Shown in pieces: positions 60,198-64,000 of a stretch of 64,000 nt of DNA (positions are counted from its first letter, which is position 1; the number at the start of each line of letters is the position of its first letter). The stretch lies in assembly GCA_964533945.1 (NCBI GenBank), contig CAZHPA010000002.1, forward strand, positions 1 to 64,000, written 5' to 3'. The notes under the pieces were generated by a model. The model did not search any database and was not told where the DNA came from. It was given only the letters and a program-made list of their open reading frames with translations. This DNA comes from CAZHPA01 sp964533945 (lineage in GTDB: Bacteria; Bacillota; Clostridia; Lachnospirales; WRBF01). Made by a program: the position numbers and the translations under genes.

Positions 60198-62087
60198 ATG
60201 AATGGTTTTTTACCAATAAACAAAGAACAACTAAACGACACACCCGATTTTATATTAGTAACAGGCGATGCATATGTAGACCATCCGTCATTTGGAGCCG
60301 CAATTATTTCAAGAGTGCTTTTCGACAAAGGCTATAGTGTGGGCATAATTGCCCAACCTAATTGGAATAACACAAAAGATTTTGAAAAATTTGGAAAACC
60401 TAAGCTTGGCTTTTTAGTTACGGGTGGAAATATAGACAGTATGGTTAGCCACTACACTGTTGCAAAAAAGCGTCGAACTAAAGATTTATATTCACCAAAC
60501 GGGCAAATAGGTTTGCGCCCAGACCGGGCAACTATTGTATATTGCAATAAAATACGAGAAGTATACAAAGACGTTCCAATTGTTATTGGAGGCATTGAAG
60601 CAAGTTTGAGAAGGTTTGCCCATTACGATTATTGGGACGATAAAATAAGGCGTTCAATTTTATTGGATTCAAACGCCGATATTTTAGTTTACGGTATGGG
60701 AGAACTTCAAATAGTTGAAATAGCTGAAGCACTTAAAAGCGGAATTAACGCTTGCGATATTACATTTATTAAAGGAACTTGCTATAAAACAAAAAGCTTG
60801 CAAGAAGGCTATGATTTTATACATCTTCCCGATTTTTCTAAGATTATTGCTTCAAAAACGCAATATGCAAAAAGCTTTATGCTTCAGCACGAAAATACCG
60901 ACAGTGTTAGCTCGAAACCGCTTGTTGAAAAATATGGCGAAAAATATGGGGGAATTTTTGTTGTTCAAAATGCGCCGGCTTCTCCTCTTTCAAATTCGCA
61001 GCTTGATTATGTTTTTTCATTGCCATACATGCGAACGTATCACCCTATATATGACAAAAAGGGTGGCGTTCCGGCAATTGAAGAAGTTAAATTTAGCATA
61101 ATAAATAGCAGGGGCTGTTTTGGGAGTTGCAATTTTTGCGCTTTGGCATTTCATCAAGGACGTGTTGTTTGTTCAAGAAGCCACCAATCAGTTTTGACAG
61201 AAGCACAAAAAATAACATACGAACCCGATTTTAAAGGCTATATACACGACGTTGGAGGCCCAACGGCAAATTTTACACAACCAAGCTGCAAAAAGCAAAC
61301 TAACGCCGGCTGCTGTAAAAATCGCCAATGCCTTTTCCCTAACCCATGCAAACAATTATCGGTTGACCATTCGGACTATTTGGCGTTATTAAAAAAATTA
61401 CGAGAAATTCCAAAAGTTAAAAAAGTTTTTATACGTTCAGGTATTCGTTATGATTATGTTATGCATGACAAAGACGATAAGTTTTTTAAAGAGCTTGTTA
61501 AAAATCACATTAGCGGTCAATTAAAAGTTGCGCCGGAACATGTCAATGAAAAAGTACTTGAAAAAATGGGCAAGCCACAAAAACAGGTGTATAATGAGTT
61601 TGTTAAAAAATATTACAAATTAAACGAACAGTTCGGCCTTAACCAATTTCTTGTACCGTATTTAATGTCAAGCCATCCGGGAAGCACATTAAAAGCGGCA
61701 ATTGAACTTGCCGAATATTTGCGCGATACAGAGCAAAATCCAGAACAAGTGCAAGATTTTTACCCCACACCCTCAACGCTGTCAACTTGCATGTACTATA
61801 CAGAACTTGACCCGCGGAATATGGAAAAAATTTATGTTCCTAAATTGCCACACGAAAAAGCTATGCAGCGTGCATTAATGCAATATAGGTTGCCCCAAAA
61901 CTACGAGCTTGTTTTGGAAGCACTAAAGAAAGAAGGGCGGCTTGACTTAATAGGTTTTGGGAAAAAGTGTTTAATTCGCCCTAAACAAACAATTAAACAC
62001 GAATCTCACAAGCCTAAAATTAAAGCTAAACCTACTAAAAAGAAAACTATAAGAAATGTTCATAAGAAAAAACAAGGAAAAAACTAA
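60198..62087 (+). CDS. ygiQ: YgiQ family radical SAM protein
   Basis: The best start is ATG 60198 (MNGFLPINKEQLNDTPDFIL); TTG 60183 is possible and neither has a strong ribosome site. The product (629 aa) has the family N-terminus VTGDAYVDHPSFGAAIISRV, the radical SAM motif NSRGCFGSCNFCALAFHQGR, a Cys-rich insert (CCKNRQCLFPNPCKQLSVDH), and PYLMSSHPGSTLKAAIELAE. The Lys-rich tail (about 605-629) is probably nucleic-acid binding. The reaction is unknown. Confidence 0.93.
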   Translation: MNGFLPINKEQLNDTPDFILVTGDAYVDHPSFGAAIISRVLFDKGYSVGIIAQPNWNNTKDFEKFGKPKLGFLVTGGNIDSMVSHYTVAKKRRTKDLYSPNGQIGLRPDRATIVYCNKIREVYKDVPIVIGGIEASLRRFAHYDYWDDKIRRSILLDSNADILVYGMGELQIVEIAEALKSGINACDITFIKGTCYKTKSLQEGYDFIHLPDFSKIIASKTQYAKSFMLQHENTDSVSSKPLVEKYGEKYGGIFVVQNAPASPLSNSQLDYVFSLPYMRTYHPIYDKKGGVPAIEEVKFSIINSRGCFGSCNFCALAFHQGRVVCSRSHQSVLTEAQKITYEPDFKGYIHDVGGPTANFTQPSCKKQTNAGCCKNRQCLFPNPCKQLSVDHSDYLALLKKLREIPKVKKVFIRSGIRYDYVMHDKDDKFFKELVKNHISGQLKVAPEHVNEKVLEKMGKPQKQVYNEFVKKYYKLNEQFGLNQFLVPYLMSSHPGSTLKAAIELAEYLRDTEQNPEQVQDFYPTPSTLSTCMYYTELDPRNMEKIYVPKLPHEKAMQRALMQYRLPQNYELVLEALKKEGRLDLIGFGKKCLIRPKQTIKHESHKPKIKAKPTKKKTIRNVHKKKQGKN

Positions 62088-62100
62088 GGGGGAAACAATT

Positions 62101-63543
62101 TTGAAGTATTTAAGCACAAGGGGAACAAATGAGCAAGTAAGTTCATCTTTAGCAATTTTACAAGGAATAGCAAAAGATGGGGGTTTATTTGTTCCAACTG
62201 AAATACCTAAAATTGACAAAACGCTAGAACAGCTTTCAAAACTTTCATATAACAAACTTGCATATGAAATTTTAAAACTATATTTAACAGACTTTACAGA
62301 AGCCGAGCTTGTAAGCTGCATTGAAAATGCTTATAACTGCAATAAATTTGACAATCCGTTAATTGCGCCTTTGGTACAAAAAGACGAATATTATTTTTTA
62401 GAGCTTTTTCATGGAAGAACACTTGCGTTTAAAGATGTTGCATTATCTATTTTGCCTCATTTTATGAAAACAGCTGCTGCAAAAAATGGCTATGAAAATG
62501 GAAAAGATGAAATTGTAATTTTAACAGCAACAAGCGGAGATACAGGAAAAGCAGCAATAGAAGGGTTTGCAGATGTTGAAGGAACAAAAATTGTTGTATT
62601 TTTCCCTGAAAACGGTGTTTCGCCAATACAAAAGTTACAAATGACAACAAGTGAAGGTAAAAATGTTCGTGTTGTTGGGGTTTTAGGTAATTTTGACGAC
62701 ACGCAAACAGGCGTTAAAAAGATTTTTGCACAAAATCCGGGCAAATATTCGTCGGCAAATTCAATAAATATAGGTCGCCTTGTTCCACAAATTGTATATT
62801 ATTTCCATGGATATTTTCAAATGGCAAAAAGCGGTGCAATTGAACTTGGGCAGCCTATTAACTTTACTGTTCCCACAGGAAATTTTGGAAACATTTTAGC
62901 AGGATATTACGCTAAAGAAATGGGACTTCCAATAAACAAGCTTATTTGTGCTTCTAACGAAAATAAAATTTTATACGATTTTTTCACAACAGGAACTTAT
63001 GACAAGAATCGAGAATTTTTTATAACAACTTCGCCTTCTATGGATATTTTAGTTTCTAGTAACTTGGAAAGACTTATTTACCACACTCTAAAAGATGGGG
63101 CAAAAACTAAAGAATTAATGGGAAGCTTGTTGTCAAACGGAAACTACAACTTTAGCATGAAAAATGAACTTTTTACTGCACAATTTGCAAATAGCGAAGA
63201 AGGCGCTTTAGCTATAAATAAACTATATAGCAAGTGCAAATATGTTATAGATACACATACAGCAGTTGCGCTTGCCTCCTATAACAAGTTTAAAGAGCAA
63301 AACGACAATGGTTTTAAAAATATTATAGTTTCAACAGCAAGCCCTTTTAAATTTCCTGAAGCGGTTTGCACTGCAATTGATAAAAAGCAATGCGAAGGAA
63401 AAAATAGTTTTGAACTTATGGAAGTTTTAAGCCATTTAGAAAATACCAATATTCCTGAGCAAGTTAAAAATATCAATAAAAGGGAAGTTAAACATAGTAC
63501 TGTTTGCAAAGTTGAAGAAATGACTAATAACGTTATCTTTTAA
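62101..63543 (+). CDS. thrC: Threonine synthase
   Basis: AAGGGGG precedes TTG 62101 (MKYLSTRGTNEQVSSSLAIL). The 480-residue product has GIAKDGGLFVPTEIP, the PLP lysine motif LFHGRTLAFKDVALSILPHF, TATSGDTGKAAIEGF and FTVPTGNFGNILAGYYAKEM. It converts O-phosphohomoserine to threonine. It follows ygiQ after 13 bases. No other threonine-pathway genes are in the window. Confidence 0.96.
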   Translation: MKYLSTRGTNEQVSSSLAILQGIAKDGGLFVPTEIPKIDKTLEQLSKLSYNKLAYEILKLYLTDFTEAELVSCIENAYNCNKFDNPLIAPLVQKDEYYFLELFHGRTLAFKDVALSILPHFMKTAAAKNGYENGKDEIVILTATSGDTGKAAIEGFADVEGTKIVVFFPENGVSPIQKLQMTTSEGKNVRVVGVLGNFDDTQTGVKKIFAQNPGKYSSANSINIGRLVPQIVYYFHGYFQMAKSGAIELGQPINFTVPTGNFGNILAGYYAKEMGLPINKLICASNENKILYDFFTTGTYDKNREFFITTSPSMDILVSSNLERLIYHTLKDGAKTKELMGSLLSNGNYNFSMKNELFTAQFANSEEGALAINKLYSKCKYVIDTHTAVALASYNKFKEQNDNGFKNIIVSTASPFKFPEAVCTAIDKKQCEGKNSFELMEVLSHLENTNIPEQVKNINKREVKHSTVCKVEEMTNNVIF

Positions 63544-63665
63544 TAAATTTTGCCGCATTTACACTGTTTTTGTAGGCTAGTGATATATTCTAAATTCACT
63601 TTAATTTTGCTCGTAAACTTCTTCTTGGTTACTTGTATTACAATATAAGATAAATTTGTATGCAC

Positions 63666-63693
63666 TTGATTATTACATTATTTGTAGTATAAT
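63666..63693 (+). promoter_or_regulatory. Promoter of the SDR gene
   Basis: TTGATT (63666-63671), 16 bases, TATAAT (63688-63693). The rest of the thrC-SDR gap shows nothing clear. Confidence 0.5.
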
Positions 63694-63736
63694 TACCGTT
63701 ATAGTAAGTAATTTTGATTTACAAAGGGGAAACATA

Positions 63737-64000
63737 ATGAAAAAATTAGCTGTAATTACAGGTGCAAGCTCAGGAATAGGTACAGAGATTGCAAAACTGT
63801 TAAGCGAACAAGGGCATCCCACATTGCTTTTGTCAAGACGCTTAGAACCTATGGAAGCTTTAAAACTTCCAAACTCCATATGCAAATCGGTTGATGTTTC
63901 CGACTTAGAGGGAATGGAAAACGCGATTAATGAAGCGACTAAAGTTTATGGTGAAGTTGACTTGCTTGTAAACTGTGCAGGTATTATGCTTCTTGGGGAC
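63737..64000 (+). CDS. Short-chain dehydrogenase/reductase, 5' part
   Basis: AAAGGGG precedes ATG 63737. The visible 88 residues show the SDR cofactor site VITGASSGIGTEIAKLL, DVSDLEGMENAI and LVNCAGIMLLGD (the NAG-type motif reads NCAG). An Arg after strand 2 (LLSRRLEPM) suggests NADP. The catalytic Ser-Tyr-Lys lies beyond the window edge, so the substrate cannot be inferred. Confidence 0.9.
   Translation, partial: MKKLAVITGASSGIGTEIAKLLSEQGHPTLLLSRRLEPMEALKLPNSICKSVDVSDLEGMENAINEATKVYGEVDLLVNCAGIMLLGD

Noticed and set aside
1..64000. tRNA, rRNA, CRISPR array, replication origin
   Set aside because: No T-loop-like GTTCRANTC in a tRNA context, no regularly spaced repeats, and no DnaA-box cluster were recognised.

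Overview
The window looks like chromosome of an AT-rich, anaerobic, spore-forming Clostridia-type Firmicute, possibly from a gut-like habitat. The evidence is the rpmG-secE-nusG-rplKAJL order, a hprK-murB-rapZ-whiA-HPr block, a prpC-prkC Ser/Thr kinase pair, a cortex-lytic enzyme gene (sleC), strong AGGAGG ribosome sites with many TTG/GTG starts, and a secreted glycosidase ending in a dockerin. I cannot name the species.

Region 1 (1-8501) is the right-hand part of an integrated prophage-like element. It starts with the 3' end of an IS200/IS605-type tnpB. Next come small phage genes, several of them broken: an XRE regulator with one stop codon, a BRO-N antirepressor fused tail-to-tail with a KTSC fragment, and a zinc-ribbon gene colliding with a stalk-domain gene. 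A lysogeny module follows: a CI-like repressor with repeated operators, a zinc-ribbon membrane protein, an Ltp-type superinfection-exclusion lipoprotein and two unknown membrane proteins behind a structured leader. An intact large serine integrase ends the element at 8479. Twenty-three bases further on, sleC (minus strand, 8502-9257) is cut after about 250 codons. The missing 3' half is not in the window and should lie beyond position 1. A decayed element with an intact integrase inside a sporulation/germination gene resembles skin (sigK) and SPbeta (spsM), so excision may restore sleC. This is the main finding.

Region 2 (9258-17162) holds a secreted propeller-like protein, an unusual non-coding RNA that resembles the tnpB/omega-RNA end at position 1, rpmG-secE-nusG-rplK-rplA, an L10 leader with rplJ-rplL, and a DUF2975/HTH/DUF4173 membrane operon.

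Region 3 (17164-27255, minus strand) contains yfcE-like, rdgB and hpf genes. It also contains a tightly overlapping six-gene chain: two radical-SAM-associated genes, RNase E/G, MoxR, DUF58 and a transglutaminase.

Region 4 (27300-34146) has an 1832-residue GH89 alpha-N-acetylglucosaminidase with carbohydrate-binding modules and a dockerin, then rplM-rpsI.

Region 5 (34374-50598) is a long plus-strand housekeeping series: ftsY, rsmB, rlmN, prpC, prkC, rsgA, thiN, uvrC, hprK, murB, rapZ, whiA, a Crh-like HPr, a two-domain PPK2 and a DUF402 protein.

Region 6 (50624-64000) has hemW and lepA on the minus strand, a second MoxR/DUF58 operon with DUF4129, DUF4350 and SpoIIM-like partners, then Dabb, ygiQ, thrC and the start of an SDR gene. 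Two genes (moxR at 23495, rsmB at 35324) appear to start at non-standard AUC/AUA codons placed correctly behind good ribosome sites.

No tRNA, rRNA, CRISPR array or replication origin was recognised. All family names come from reading the translated sequences; no search was run.
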